A stretch of 39,944 nucleotides of DNA from Paucilactobacillus wasatchensis (GCF_000876205.1 NZ_AWTT01000014.1:1-39944), one strand, 5' to 3'; shown: positions 16,019 through 25,286, numbered from the stretch's first letter. Notes: a model not told the origin generated them from the letters alone. Translations and numbers: made by a program.

Positions 16019-16063
16019 TTGACGCAAATCCTTTATTTATACTACAATGAAAGCGGTTGTTAA
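16019..16063. promoter_or_regulatory. Overlapping divergent promoters of gabD and cadD with a cre-like site
   Basis: Plus strand (gabD): TTGACG (16019-16024), 18-bp spacer, TACAAT (16043-16048). Minus strand (cadD): TTAACA (16058-16063), 16-bp spacer, TATAAA (16036-16041). A cre-like sequence, TGAAAGCGGTTGTT (16048-16061), overlaps the gabD start region and matches the CcpA consensus in 12 of 14 positions. The two promoters share DNA, so one may interfere with the other. Confidence 0.65.
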
Positions 16064-16119
16064 GATAACTAGATCTGAACAATTAGTTTGTGAAACTAGC
16101 GTTTTTAGGAGGATATAAA

Positions 16120-17541
16120 ATGGCATACAAAACAGTTAACCCATATACAAATGAAGTAGTTAAGGAATATCCCTACGCCACACAAGAACAGATTGAATCT
16201 GCTCTTAGTAACGCCAATGATTTATACAATAAATGGAAATTAGAAGTACCTCAATCACGTGCCAAACAGCTCCATGAAATTGCTGACTTAATGCGTCAAA
16301 ACAGTGATGATTTGGCCAAAACAATGGTAACGGATATGGGGAAACTGCTTCGCGAAGCTAAAGGTGAAGTGGAACTTTGCGCGATGATCGCTGATTATTT
16401 TGCTGATCACGGGGCCGAGTTATTGAAGACAAAGAAACTGGAAACAATTGCAACTGGGGATGCACAGGTGAAAAAGCATCCATTGGGGACATTGTTAATG
16501 GTGGAACCATGGAATTTCCCATATTACCAAATCATGCGGGTGTTTGCGCCAAACTTTATGGTTGGTAATCCAATGTTATTAAAACATGCGGCGATTACCC
16601 CTGGTTCTGCATTAGCATTTGAAAAAATTGTGAAAGACTCATCTGCACCAGATGCCAGCCTTACTAATCTATTCTTAAATTATGATCAAGTTAGTGATGT
16701 GATTGCTGATCCACGAATCCAGGGAGTTGCTTTAACTGGGTCTGAACGTGGTGGCAGAAGTGTTGCTAAAGCAGCTGGTTTTAATCTGAAGAAAAACACA
16801 ATGGAATTAGGTGGCACGGATTCATTTATCGTATTAGACGATGCGGATATTGATGAAGTGACAAAAATTGCTTGGCGGGCACGTTTGTATAATGCTGGTC
16901 AGGTCTGCACATCCTCAAAACGATTTATTGTTGCCGATAATTTATACGATCAATTTGTCGCTAAGCTAAAAGAAAATTTCGCTAAGGGAAAGCCTGGTGA
17001 TCCAATGGACAACCAAACGACATTGGCACCTATGAATTCTGAAAAAGCTAAGGATAAATTACAATCCCAAGTGGATGAAGCAATTGAGAAGGGTGCAACC
17101 CTGGCTTACGGTAATGAACCAGTTGATTTATCAGGTCAATTCTTCCAGCCAACAATTTTGACGGATATCAAGCCTGATAATCCAGCTTATTCGGAAGAAA
17201 TGTTTGGTCCGGTTGCTCAAGTTTACAAAGTAAGCAGTGAACAAGAAGCAATTGATTTAGCCAACGATTCGGATCTTGGCTTAGGCGGTATCGTGTTTAG
17301 TGGCGATCCAAAACGTGGTGAGAAAGTAGCCTCTAAGATCGAAACAGGGATGGTATTTGTCAACAACTTTATGGTTTCACTGCCAGAATTACCTTTTGGT
17401 GGGGTCAAGAATTCTGGCTATGGTCGTGAAATGAGTGACTTAGGTTTGAATGCCTTTGTTAATGAGCAACTGATCGTAACTGCTACTAAACCTAACATGG
17501 ATAATTTGGCTGGTGGGCTGGTTGCCACTGATCCTGAATAA
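16120..17541 (+). CDS. gabD: Aldehyde dehydrogenase, succinate-semialdehyde dehydrogenase-like
   Basis: A 473-residue NAD(P)-dependent aldehyde dehydrogenase. PWNFPYYQ near residue 130, the Rossmann segment LTGSERGG, catalytic Glu in MELGGTDSF (near 230) and catalytic Cys in NAGQVCTSSK (near 264), and the C-terminal PFGGVKNSGYGRE are all present. The closest match by pattern is the succinate-semialdehyde dehydrogenase group; the true substrate may be another aldehyde. ATG 16120 has AGGAGG 7 nt upstream, and the in-frame ATG at 16090 is rejected. It appears to be transcribed alone. The cre-like site over its promoter suggests glucose repression through CcpA (inference). Confidence 0.9.
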   Translation: MAYKTVNPYTNEVVKEYPYATQEQIESALSNANDLYNKWKLEVPQSRAKQLHEIADLMRQNSDDLAKTMVTDMGKLLREAKGEVELCAMIADYFADHGAELLKTKKLETIATGDAQVKKHPLGTLLMVEPWNFPYYQIMRVFAPNFMVGNPMLLKHAAITPGSALAFEKIVKDSSAPDASLTNLFLNYDQVSDVIADPRIQGVALTGSERGGRSVAKAAGFNLKKNTMELGGTDSFIVLDDADIDEVTKIAWRARLYNAGQVCTSSKRFIVADNLYDQFVAKLKENFAKGKPGDPMDNQTTLAPMNSEKAKDKLQSQVDEAIEKGATLAYGNEPVDLSGQFFQPTILTDIKPDNPAYSEEMFGPVAQVYKVSSEQEAIDLANDSDLGLGGIVFSGDPKRGEKVASKIETGMVFVNNFMVSLPELPFGGVKNSGYGREMSDLGLNAFVNEQLIVTATKPNMDNLAGGLVATDPE

Positions 17542-17555
17542 CTACTGCACAAATA

Positions 17556-17604
17556 AAATAAGAGTGAAGCAAAAACTTAGATTTTGCTTCACCCTTATTT
17601 TTTA
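17556..17604. terminator. Bidirectional terminator between gabD and lexA
   Basis: Long stem AAATAAG-A-GTGAAGCAAAA (17556-17574) with TTTTGCTTCAC-C-CTTATTT (17582-17600), one internal mismatch, and T runs on both strands. Confidence 0.92.
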
Positions 17605-17611
17605 GTACATA

Positions 17612-18241
17612 TTAGTAAATCTCATCTCTAAACAAACCTACAACTTCACCCAAAATAGAAACGTTCTTCAAAATAATAGGTGCCATTGTGTCATTCTCTG
17701 GTTGCAACCTAAAGTGGTCTGATTCCTTGAAAAATCGTTTGCAGGTGGCCTCGTTATCGTCGTTCATCGCAATTACGATGTCACCATTTTTGGCACTGGC
17801 TTGTTTTTTAACAATTGCTTTATCGCCATTTAAGATTCCTGCATTAATCATACTTTCACCACGGATAGTCAGCATGAATAAATCACCATCTGTGTTTGCC
17901 AGCGTAGGTGGGATTGGAAAATAGTCGGTCGCTTCTTCAACGGCCAGGATTGGTTCACCAGCAGTGACAACCCCCAGTAACGGGATCTGTGCCTGTTCCG
18001 CTTCTACACCCAATAATTCTAAGCCAGCCGGGGTGATTTCTAATGCTCGTGGTTTAGAAGGATCTTTTTCAAGGAAACCTTTTTTGATTAGTCGGTTAAT
18101 ATGGCCATGAACTGTGGAAGTTGAGGACAAATTGACTGCACCACAAATTTCACGGACTGTCGGGGGATAACCGCGGTCAGTTACACGTTCATGAATAAAA
18201 TTGAGTACCGCTAACTGTTTGCTTTCACCAGATTTTGACAT
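17612..18241 (-). CDS. lexA: SOS repressor LexA
   Basis: A 209-residue repressor of DNA-damage genes. The N-terminal winged helix-turn-helix is at about residues 8-65 ([20 protein letters not shown]). The self-cleavage site is Ala94-Gly95 (VVTAGEP). The peptidase S24 domain carries the catalytic dyad Ser130 (RGESM) and Lys168 (TCKRF). RecA filaments on single-stranded DNA stimulate its autocleavage. The ribosome site is GAGGTG, 7 nt before ATG 18241. The promoter carries an SOS box, so it is autoregulated. It is divergent from ynzC, as lexA is from the yneA-yneB-ynzC operon in Bacillus. Confidence 0.98.
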   Translation of the reverse strand: MSKSGESKQLAVLNFIHERVTDRGYPPTVREICGAVNLSSTSTVHGHINRLIKKGFLEKDPSKPRALEITPAGLELLGVEAEQAQIPLLGVVTAGEPILAVEEATDYFPIPPTLANTDGDLFMLTIRGESMINAGILNGDKAIVKKQASAKNGDIVIAMNDDNEATCKRFFKESDHFRLQPENDTMAPIILKNVSILGEVVGLFRDEIY

Positions 18242-18273
18242 CTACACACCTCATTATGCATTTCATTTCTTCT

Positions 18274-18313
18274 ACAATAGCATAGTTATCAGTGACTTTC
18301 AAACGTGTGTTCG
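18274..18313 (-). promoter_or_regulatory. lexA promoter with SOS box
   Basis: On the minus strand, -35 TTGAAA (18297-18302), 17-bp spacer, -10 TATTGT (18274-18279). The SOS box CGAACACACGTTTG (18300-18313, minus strand) fits the Gram-positive LexA consensus CGAAC-N4-GTTYG and overlaps the -35. Confidence 0.9.
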
Positions 18314-18329
18314 TATTTTAAACAATTTT

Positions 18330-18373
18330 TTTGATTCATGTTACTTGAATCAAATTAGTTGATTGATTATGAT
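18330..18373 (+). promoter_or_regulatory. ynzC promoter with inverted repeat
   Basis: The -35 TTGAAT (18345-18350), 17-bp spacer and -10 TATGAT (18368-18373). A perfect inverted repeat, TTTGATTC (18330-18337) and GAATCAAA (18347-18354), runs across the -35 and could be an operator for an unknown factor. Confidence 0.6.
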
Positions 18374-18415
18374 GGAACAGATATATTTCAGTTAGCGAAC
18401 AAAGGAGGAATCAAA

Positions 18416-18667
18416 TTGGCACAAACTGAAGACGAAAAAAAATTGGTTGACCGAATTAATGAATTAGCACATAAGGCTAAATCTGAGGGTTTAACAGAAG
18501 CAGAAACAGCTGAACGAAAAAAACTAAGAGCTCAATTTTTAAGTAATTTTAGAGCTGCATTTAAGAGTAACGTTGAAATGCTGCAGGTGTTTGATAAGGC
18601 TGGTAAAGAAGTGACGCCAGAAAAAGTGAGACAAATTCAACGGCAAAAAGGTTTGCGAGACGATTAA
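18416..18667 (+). CDS. ynzC: DUF896 protein (YnzC)
   Basis: An 83-residue soluble protein of the DUF896/UPF0291 family, mostly two long helices. Diagnostic segments are RINELAHKAKSEGLTEAE (residues 13-30), RKKLRAQFLSNFRAAFK and the C-terminal VRQIQRQKG. In Bacillus it belongs to the SOS-induced yneA operon; its biochemical role is not established. The TTG start at 18416 has AAAGGAGG 7 nt upstream and is preferred to the longer in-frame opening at 18359. It neighbours lexA divergently, but its own promoter lies 30 bp away from the SOS box, so SOS control is only possible. The cell division inhibitor yneA is not seen here. Confidence 0.93.
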   Translation: MAQTEDEKKLVDRINELAHKAKSEGLTEAETAERKKLRAQFLSNFRAAFKSNVEMLQVFDKAGKEVTPEKVRQIQRQKGLRDD

Positions 18668-18776
18668 TTTTAGCAAAAGATAAATTTAATCTTTTCATCA
18701 CGCACTTTTTTGTGTACCATTAGGTATTGAACGATCCAAGAGGTAAAAGTTTCTACTTGGTAACATTCGGGTTCAG

Positions 18777-18807
18777 TTGACAACTAAATTGTTAAAATGA
18801 ATACGAA
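18777..18807 (+). promoter_or_regulatory. Candidate promoter of yneF
   Basis: Consensus -35 TTGACA at 18777-18782. The -10 is poor: AATACG at 17 bp or TACGAA at 19 bp. It lies 20-50 bp before the yneF start. Confidence 0.4.
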
Positions 18808-18827
18808 TAAGAAAAGGGGGATACATC

Positions 18828-19055
18828 TTGTCTACCGGTATCTGGATATTATTACTAGTTGTTGCATTGTTAGTCGGTTTAGTCGGCGGATTTTTCGGTG
18901 CTCGTAAGTACATGGAAAATTATTTAAAAAACAACCCACCAATTAATGAAGATATGCTCCGTACGATGATGCTGCAAATGGGGCAAAAGCCATCTGCCAA
19001 GAAGTTGCATCAAATGATGCAATCAATGCAAGCACAATCTAAAAAGGGCAATTAA
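18828..19055 (+). CDS. yneF: UPF0154 membrane protein YneF
   Basis: A 75-residue protein with one N-terminal membrane helix (about residues 4-27, ending [10 protein letters not shown]) and a cytoplasmic C-terminal half containing the family signature [23 protein letters not shown]0154 proteins are conserved across Firmicutes without a defined function. The TTG start follows AAGGGGG by 7 nt. It lies after ynzC, as in Bacillus, although the intervening tkt gene of that genome is absent here. A terminator follows at once. Confidence 0.93.
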   Translation: MSTGIWILLLVVALLVGLVGGFFGARKYMENYLKNNPPINEDMLRTMMLQMGQKPSAKKLHQMMQSMQAQSKKGN

Positions 19056-19083
19056 AAAAGACCGGCTTAGCGGTCTTTTTTTG
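19054..19083. terminator. Bidirectional terminator between yneF and plsC
   Basis: AAAAAAGACCG (19054-19064) pairs with CGGTCTTTTTT (19071-19081), with a loop of six bases (GCTTAG). A and T tracts serve both strands; the yneF stop codon overlaps the left edge. Confidence 0.93.
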
Positions 19084-19096
19084 TTGCATGCATCAA

Positions 19097-19735
19097 TTAG
19101 AATTGATCATCAGCTGGTTTTTTGGGCATCTCATAATGGAAATTAGGATCGATTTGTTTGTCTAATCGTTCGAATTCAGTCTGCATTCGCTGCTCAAGTT
19201 CGTGCTGATAGTCATCCGTCAACTTCTTGTGACGGTCAATTTCAATTGGTTTACCGAATGCCACGGTAGCTTTGCCACGTTTAAATAAACTTTTAAAGGT
19301 TAGTGGTCCTTGGTATACTGTGGGTACGAGTGGCACACTCGCTAATTTTGCAATCACGAGTGCACCACCTTTCATTTCAGCTGAGTAGCGTGAACCAGTC
19401 GGAAAAATGATGGTTGCTAGTTCGGATTGCTTTAACAGCCGGACCGGTTTCTTAATCGCTGAAGGTCCTGGATTAGTGCGGTTGACTGGATAAGCATTGG
19501 CGTGATTTAAAATAAAACGAATGATTGGATTTTTAAAGAGCTCTTCTTTGGCCATAAAACTAAATTTTTTTGGTGAAGCCGCGAGGGCATAATAGACTGG
19601 TTCAAACCAGGTGCGATGTGGTCCCACTAAAATATAGTTGCCTTGTGGTAAATTATTTTTGTTAAGATATTTAGGTTTACCATTAATTACATAAATTAGG
19701 ATGCGGACAATTACCCGCAAAAATGAATAGAACAT
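19097..19735 (-). CDS. plsC: 1-acyl-sn-glycerol-3-phosphate acyltransferase
   Basis: Transfers an acyl chain to lysophosphatidic acid to make phosphatidic acid at the membrane; the product is used by CdsA, encoded at 26281. The 212-residue protein has the acyltransferase fold. The catalytic box reads GPHRTWFEP, giving His40-x4-Glu45 in place of the usual His-x4-Asp. The second motif reads FPTGSRYS where many PlsC proteins have FPEGTRS. A short N-terminal hydrophobic segment precedes the domain. GGAGGAG lies before ATG 19735. A promoter is visible on the minus strand, TTGCAA (19806-19811), 17 bp, CATACT (19783-19788). The assignment is good; the exact acyl specificity is unknown. Confidence 0.88.
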   Translation of the reverse strand: MFYSFLRVIVRILIYVINGKPKYLNKNNLPQGNYILVGPHRTWFEPVYYALAASPKKFSFMAKEELFKNPIIRFILNHANAYPVNRTNPGPSAIKKPVRLLKQSELATIIFPTGSRYSAEMKGGALVIAKLASVPLVPTVYQGPLTFKSLFKRGKATVAFGKPIEIDRHKKLTDDYQHELEQRMQTEFERLDKQIDPNFHYEMPKKPADDQF

Positions 19736-19782
19736 TATTTAAGCTCCTCCATTAGTTTAAGTTGTTAATTGAAACAATCCCT

Positions 19783-19811
19783 AGTATGCAAAAAAAAAGC
19801 TAAAGTTGCAA
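19783..19811 (-). promoter_or_regulatory. Promoter of plsC
   Basis: Minus strand -35 TTGCAA (19806-19811), 17-bp spacer rich in T, -10 CATACT (19783-19788). Confidence 0.65.
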
Positions 19812-19833
19812 GTAAGAATAACAGGAGTCAGTC

Positions 19834-20595
19834 ATGAGTGAACAAGATGATCAATTTTTAAAAGCGGGCGAAAGAATCGACCAATTATATAGTCAGGATG
19901 TACGAATAATTCAAAGCCCAGAAGTCTTTTCATTTTCCTTAGATGCGGTGTTATTGGCGGATTTTGTGATGCCCAGTCAAAAAAGTGCCAACCAAATTAT
20001 AGATTTGTGTGCGGGTAATGGTGCAATCAGCCTATTTTTGCATGCTAAATTGGCTGGTCACTTTACTCAAGTTGAATTGCAACCGCGACTAGCAGATATG
20101 GCTAAACGTAGCGTGGCACTAAATCAGCTAGAGCAACGGTATACCGTATTGAATCTGGATATCAAAGATATTTTCACGAATCTAACGAAAGATTCTGCGG
20201 ATATCGTTGTTTGTAATCCACCCTATTTTACAGATTTACCCAACAGTAAGAAAAATCCAAACCAATATTTGGCGATCGCTAGGCATGAACTAACGATCAA
20301 CTTGGGCGGAGTGTTAACGGCCATGAGTGGCTTGTTGAAAATGAATGGTCGTGGCTATTTGGTTCATCGTCCAGATCGACTGGCAGAGATTTTGCAACAA
20401 GCAACTAAATATCGTTTAATGCCCAAACGAATTCGATTCATTCATCCAAAGCCAGATCGTGAAGCGAATATGGTGTTAATTGAATTTATTAAAGACGGCC
20501 GCCCGGGTGGAATTAGAATTGTGCCACCACTCGTAGTTTCAACTGACGAAAATGAATATACCCAGGAAGTACAGGCGATGTTGTATGGAAAATAA
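19834..20595 (+). CDS. TrmN6-like tRNA1(Val) adenine-N6 methyltransferase family protein (YabB)
   Basis: A 253-residue SAM-dependent methyltransferase. The SAM-binding motif [11 protein letters not shown] is at residues 57-67, and the catalytic NPPY motif at 128-131 identifies an adenine N6 methyltransferase of the COG4123 group, whose Escherichia coli member modifies A37 of tRNA1(Val). The true RNA target in Firmicutes is unproven. The ribosome site is CAGGAG. The downstream GIY-YIG gene overlaps its end by 11 nt, the same pairing as yabB-yazA in Bacillus. Confidence 0.9.
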   Translation: MSEQDDQFLKAGERIDQLYSQDVRIIQSPEVFSFSLDAVLLADFVMPSQKSANQIIDLCAGNGAISLFLHAKLAGHFTQVELQPRLADMAKRSVALNQLEQRYTVLNLDIKDIFTNLTKDSADIVVCNPPYFTDLPNSKKNPNQYLAIARHELTINLGGVLTAMSGLLKMNGRGYLVHRPDRLAEILQQATKYRLMPKRIRFIHPKPDREANMVLIEFIKDGRPGGIRIVPPLVVSTDENEYTQEVQAMLYGK

Positions 20596-20875
20596 AGCAT
20601 ATTATTTTTATGTTCTATATTGCGCAGATAATACGTTTTATGGTGGCTATTCGGATGATGTGATTCGCCGGTTTGCCACTCATGAGGCAGGGTTAGGGGC
20701 CAAATATACGCGGGTCAAAAAGCGGCATCCACTGCACTTGATTTATTCACAACGGTTTGGCTCAAAGTCCGAAGCAATGAAGGCAGAATATCAATTTAAA
20801 CATCAAACGAGAAGCAAAAAGGAACAGTTTTTGGCCGCTCATCAAATCAATTGGCAAAAACTAATGATTAAATAA
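20585..20875 (+). CDS. GIY-YIG nuclease-superfamily protein (UPF0213, YazA-like)
   Basis: A 96-residue single-domain GIY-YIG protein. The N-terminal FYVLYC and YGGYSDD form the GIY-YIG strands; a conserved Arg follows in [17 protein letters not shown] and the C-terminal [10 protein letters not shown], with the acidic residue expected to bind metal, complete the UPF0213 pattern. The function of these small proteins is not settled. The ATG at 20585 overlaps the methyltransferase gene by 11 nt, so the two are translationally coupled. Confidence 0.92.
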   Translation: MENKAYYFYVLYCADNTFYGGYSDDVIRRFATHEAGLGAKYTRVKKRHPLHLIYSQRFGSKSEAMKAEYQFKHQTRSKKEQFLAAHQINWQKLMIK

Positions 20876-20917
20876 TTTTTAGCTGAAATCATTTTAATGG
20901 GTTTGTCAGTTTGAATT

Positions 20918-20926
20918 TGCTATACT
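20918..20926 (+). promoter_or_regulatory. Extended -10 promoter of the D-lactate dehydrogenase gene
   Basis: TGC followed by TATACT (20921-20926), 31 bp before the start codon. The -35 region is poor, as is usual for extended -10 promoters. Confidence 0.65.
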
Positions 20927-20957
20927 GAATAGGTAAAAATTACGGAGGTGGAAGTTA

Positions 20958-21956
20958 ATGAAAATTGTTGCTTATGGAGTCCGACAAGATGAGCGACCAT
21001 ATTTTGATGCATGGCAAGCCGCAAATCCACAAATTGAATTACAGCTAGAACCCGGTTTACTGGATGAAACAAGTGCAGCACTGGCAAATGGGGCGGATGG
21101 TGTTGTTGTATTTCAGCAAAAATCGTATTCTGGTACAATTTTGCAACGATTAAGTGACCTGGGCATTAAAAATGTTTCACTCAGGAATGTAGGAGTGGAC
21201 AATGTTGATGCGGCTATGGTAAAAAAACTCGGAATGAAAATTACTAATGTGCCCGTATACTCGCCGCCAGCGATTGCTGAATTTACAGTTACGCAATTGA
21301 TGCAGCTGTTGCGTCGAACGAAAGAGTACGAACGCAAATTTGCTCAACAAGACTTTCGCTGGGCGCCGCAAATGTCACAGGAATTAAATCAGCAAGTTGT
21401 TGGTGTAGTGGGAACTGGTAATATTGGTCGTGCCGCAATTAAAATTTATCAAGGTTTCGGCGCCAAAGTGATTGCGTATGACAAATTTCATAATGAAGCA
21501 ATTGAAAAACAGGAACTGTACGTTGATTCGTTGGAGGAATTATATCGACAAGCGACAGTGATAACTTTGCACATTCCATTATTCACTGAAACAACACATA
21601 TGCTTAATGAACAGGCATTTGCTCAAATGAATGATGGTATGTTCATTATTAACGCTGCTCGGGGACCATTGATTGATGAACAAGCATTGATTGATGCACT
21701 AGATAGCAAAAAAGTGGCTGGAGCTGCGTTAGATGTATTAGAAGATGAAACAAAAGTTTTCAATCGTGACTTGAAGGGCAAAACCATCGATTATCCGGTT
21801 TTCTCAAATTTATTTGCGCGTGATAACGTCTTAATTTCACCACATACTGCTTTTTATACAGATATTTCAGTTAAAAATATGGTTAATATTAGTTTAGACA
21901 GTAATAAAGAGCTAATTGAAACCGGAAAAGCTAAAAATTTAGTTTCATTCAGATAA
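20958..21956 (+). CDS. ldhD: D-lactate dehydrogenase (D-2-hydroxyacid dehydrogenase)
   Basis: Reduces pyruvate to D-lactate with NADH, regenerating NAD+ in fermentation. The 332-residue protein aligns without gaps over its N-terminal half with Lactobacillus D-LDH. Catalytic residues fall at the classic numbers Arg235 (NAARGPL), Glu264 (LEDE) and His296 (SPHTAFYTD), and the NAD-binding motif GTGNIGRAA is at 152-160. Position 52, Tyr in Lactobacillus pentosus D-LDH where it limits substrate size, is Phe here (VFQQK), so larger 2-keto acids may be accepted. GGAGGTGG precedes ATG 20958. It is a single-gene unit. It could be a paralogue or a D-2-hydroxyisocaproate dehydrogenase. Confidence 0.9.
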   Translation: MKIVAYGVRQDERPYFDAWQAANPQIELQLEPGLLDETSAALANGADGVVVFQQKSYSGTILQRLSDLGIKNVSLRNVGVDNVDAAMVKKLGMKITNVPVYSPPAIAEFTVTQLMQLLRRTKEYERKFAQQDFRWAPQMSQELNQQVVGVVGTGNIGRAAIKIYQGFGAKVIAYDKFHNEAIEKQELYVDSLEELYRQATVITLHIPLFTETTHMLNEQAFAQMNDGMFIINAARGPLIDEQALIDALDSKKVAGAALDVLEDETKVFNRDLKGKTIDYPVFSNLFARDNVLISPHTAFYTDISVKNMVNISLDSNKELIETGKAKNLVSFR

Positions 21957-21961
21957 AAAAT

Positions 21962-21991
21962 AAAAAGGCTTGCGTCTGGCGGGCCTTTTTT
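21962..21991 (+). terminator. Terminator of ldhD, overlapping the rpsB promoter
   Basis: AAAAAGGC (21962-21969) pairs with GCC (21983-21985, G-C-C) and the following T6, with an inner GC/GC pair. The rpsB -35 sequence lies inside the hairpin. Confidence 0.8.
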
Positions 21992-21998
21992 GTATACT
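21970..21998 (+). promoter_or_regulatory. Promoter of rpsB
   Basis: The -35 TTGCGT (21970-21975), 17-bp spacer and -10 TATACT (21993-21998). The expected start near 22005 leaves a leader of about 110 nt before rpsB. Confidence 0.7.
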
Positions 21999-22027
21999 TA
22001 TTAGCGGTGGTCAAACATCAATTCACA

Positions 22028-22084
22028 CCTACTGTGATAATTTGAGTGGTGCTCAATGAGTTCTCAAGTTAATTGAGCGGTAGG
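22028..22084 (+). promoter_or_regulatory. Structured leader of rpsB with alternative hairpins
   Basis: Outer pairing CCTAC (22028-22032) with GTAGG (22080-22084). Inside, GCTCAAT (22051-22057) pairs with ATTGAGC (22072-22078). Two TTGAG copies (22042-22046, 22073-22077) and two CTCAA copies (22052-22056, 22063-22067) allow mutually exclusive stems. Autoregulation by protein S2 is a possible use; that is inference. Confidence 0.5.
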
Positions 22085-22114
22085 GAGGAAAAAAACTATT
22101 TGGAGGTACTATTC

Positions 22115-22921
22115 ATGTCAGTTATTAGCATGAAACAATTATTAGAAGCTGGTGTTCATTTCGGACACCAAACACGTCGCTGGAACCCTAAGATGAAACC
22201 ATATATCTTTACGGAGCGTAATGGTATTTACATCATTGACTTACAAAAAACTGTTAAGATGATTGATTCAGCTTACAATTTTGTTAAGGGCACAGCAGCT
22301 GATGGTGGGATTGTATTGTTTGTTGGTACTAAGAAACAAGCACAAGATGCAATCGAAGAGGAAGCTACCCGTGCTGGTCAATATTTCGTTAACCATCGTT
22401 GGTTAGGTGGAACTTTGACTAACTGGGACACGATCCAAACACGGATTAGTCGTTTGAAAGATATCAAGAAGATGTCTGAAGATGGTCGTTTTGATGTTCT
22501 TCCTAAGAAGGAAGTCTCATTATTAACTAAGCAACGTGAAAAGCTTGAAAAGTTCTTGGGTGGTATCGAAGATATGCCACGGATTCCAGATGTAATGTTT
22601 ATTGTGGATCCACACAAGGAACAAATTGCTGTTAAGGAAGCCCAAAAGCTAAACATTCCAATCGTCGCGATGGTCGATACAAACACTGACCCAGACGATA
22701 TCGATGTTATTATTCCTTCTAATGATGATGCAATTCGTGCCGTTCGTTTAATTACTTCTAAGATGGCCGACGCTGTTGTTGAGGGTAATCAAGGCGCTGA
22801 TGATCAAGCACAAGAGGAACAACAACCAGCTGCTGAACCAGCTGAAGATAAGACAGTTACAGGCGAATCATTAAAAGATTTGAAGGATACTGTTGAAGGA
22901 AAAAAATCTGAAGACAAATAA
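22115..22921 (+). CDS. rpsB: 30S ribosomal protein S2
   Basis: Structural protein of the small ribosomal subunit, 268 residues. The N-terminal [20 protein letters not shown] is the S2 signature, and GGTLTNW and the PDVMFIVDP segment follow. The protein ends in an acidic, Gln/Glu-rich tail of about 45 residues (from [12 protein letters not shown]), longer than in many S2 proteins. ATG 22115 follows GGAGGT by 8 nt; the longer in-frame opening at 22073 is rejected because it would run through the leader structure. It is followed by tsf after a hairpin with a T run. Confidence 0.98.
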   Translation: MSVISMKQLLEAGVHFGHQTRRWNPKMKPYIFTERNGIYIIDLQKTVKMIDSAYNFVKGTAADGGIVLFVGTKKQAQDAIEEEATRAGQYFVNHRWLGGTLTNWDTIQTRISRLKDIKKMSEDGRFDVLPKKEVSLLTKQREKLEKFLGGIEDMPRIPDVMFIVDPHKEQIAVKEAQKLNIPIVAMVDTNTDPDDIDVIIPSNDDAIRAVRLITSKMADAVVEGNQGADDQAQEEQQPAAEPAEDKTVTGESLKDLKDTVEGKKSEDK

Positions 22922-22932
22922 TTAATACTTAG

Positions 22933-22988
22933 GCTGTCTCGTAGTGATTAGGACCATATTGGCCTGAGATCTAGGGGACAGTTTTTTT
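22933..22988 (+). terminator. Terminator or attenuator between rpsB and tsf
   Basis: CTGTCTC (22934-22940) pairs with GGGACAG (22975-22981) around an inner AGGACCA/TGGCCT hairpin, followed by T7 (22982-22988). tsf starts 40 nt later with no clear promoter of its own, so partial readthrough is likely. Confidence 0.75.
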
Positions 22989-23028
22989 GTTTAATCAATC
23001 ACTTTAGTAAGTTAAGGAGACTATTAAA

Positions 23029-23907
23029 ATGGCAGAAATTAAAGCAGCTCAAGTTATGGAATTACGAAAAAAAACTGGTGTCGGAATGATGGATGCTAAA
23101 AAGGCATTGGTGGCAACTGAAGGCGACATGGCCAAGGCAACGGATTTTCTGCGTGAAAAGGGAATTGCCAAAGCCGCTAAGAAGAGTAGTCGTGTGGCTG
23201 CAGAAGGATTAACTGATATCAAGGTCGTTGGCTCAAAAGCTGCAATTGTCGAACTAAATTCAGAAACCGACTTTGTGTCTGGCGGCGACCAGTTCAAAGG
23301 ATTGCTTGATCAAGTAACTACTGAAATTGCACAAAACGATCCAGCCGATGTTGCTGCAGCACTTGCATTAGCAACGGATGACGGTACTTTAAATGATCAA
23401 ATTATTCAAACCACTCAAGTGACTGGTGAAAAGATCAATTTACGCCGATTCACTGTTTTAACCAAAGCAGACAACGAAAACTTTGGTGCTTACCTCCATA
23501 TGGGTGGTAGCATTGGTGCACTAGTTGTAATTGAAGGTGCTGATGAAGCGACCGCTAAGGATGTGGCAATGCATGTTGCTGCTGTTAACCCTGAGTTTGT
23601 CTCTCGTGACGATGTTCCACAAGATCGTTTAGCACATGAACGTGAAGTATTGACTAAAGAGGCATTGAACGAAGGTAAGCCTGAAAATATTGTTGAAAAA
23701 ATGGTAACTGGTCGTTTGAACAAGTTCTTGGCTGAAATTAGTTTAGCTGACCAAGAATTTGTTAAAGATCCAGATATGACTGTGGCTAAGTACGTTGCTT
23801 CTAAGGGTGGCAAATTGAAGTCATTTGTCCGCTATGAAGTTGGCGAAGGAATTGAGAAAAAAGCTGATAACTTTGTTGATGAAGTAATGGGTCAAATTAA
23901 GGATTAA
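23029..23907 (+). CDS. tsf: Elongation factor Ts
   Basis: Guanine nucleotide exchange factor that regenerates EF-Tu-GTP, 292 residues. The N-terminal UBA-like domain [18 protein letters not shown] is complete, and the first EF-Ts signature [16 protein letters not shown] is followed by [11 protein letters not shown], the EF-Tu contact region. The length is typical. AAGGAG precedes ATG 23029 by about 9 nt. It is downstream of rpsB across an attenuator and is followed by its own terminator, leaving pyrH as a separate unit. Confidence 0.98.
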   Translation: MAEIKAAQVMELRKKTGVGMMDAKKALVATEGDMAKATDFLREKGIAKAAKKSSRVAAEGLTDIKVVGSKAAIVELNSETDFVSGGDQFKGLLDQVTTEIAQNDPADVAAALALATDDGTLNDQIIQTTQVTGEKINLRRFTVLTKADNENFGAYLHMGGSIGALVVIEGADEATAKDVAMHVAAVNPEFVSRDDVPQDRLAHEREVLTKEALNEGKPENIVEKMVTGRLNKFLAEISLADQEFVKDPDMTVAKYVASKGGKLKSFVRYEVGEGIEKKADNFVDEVMGQIKD

Positions 23908-23916
23908 CACATTGGG

Positions 23917-23942
23917 GGCGTACGTTTTGTACGTCTTTTTTT
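23917..23942 (+). terminator. Terminator of tsf
   Basis: GGCGTAC (23917-23923) pairs with GTACGTC (23929-23935), loop GTTTT, followed by a run of seven T. Confidence 0.9.
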
Positions 23943-23971
23943 CTGAATGTTGATATTAAATAGTGATGTGA

Positions 23972-25286
<1,315 letters not shown>

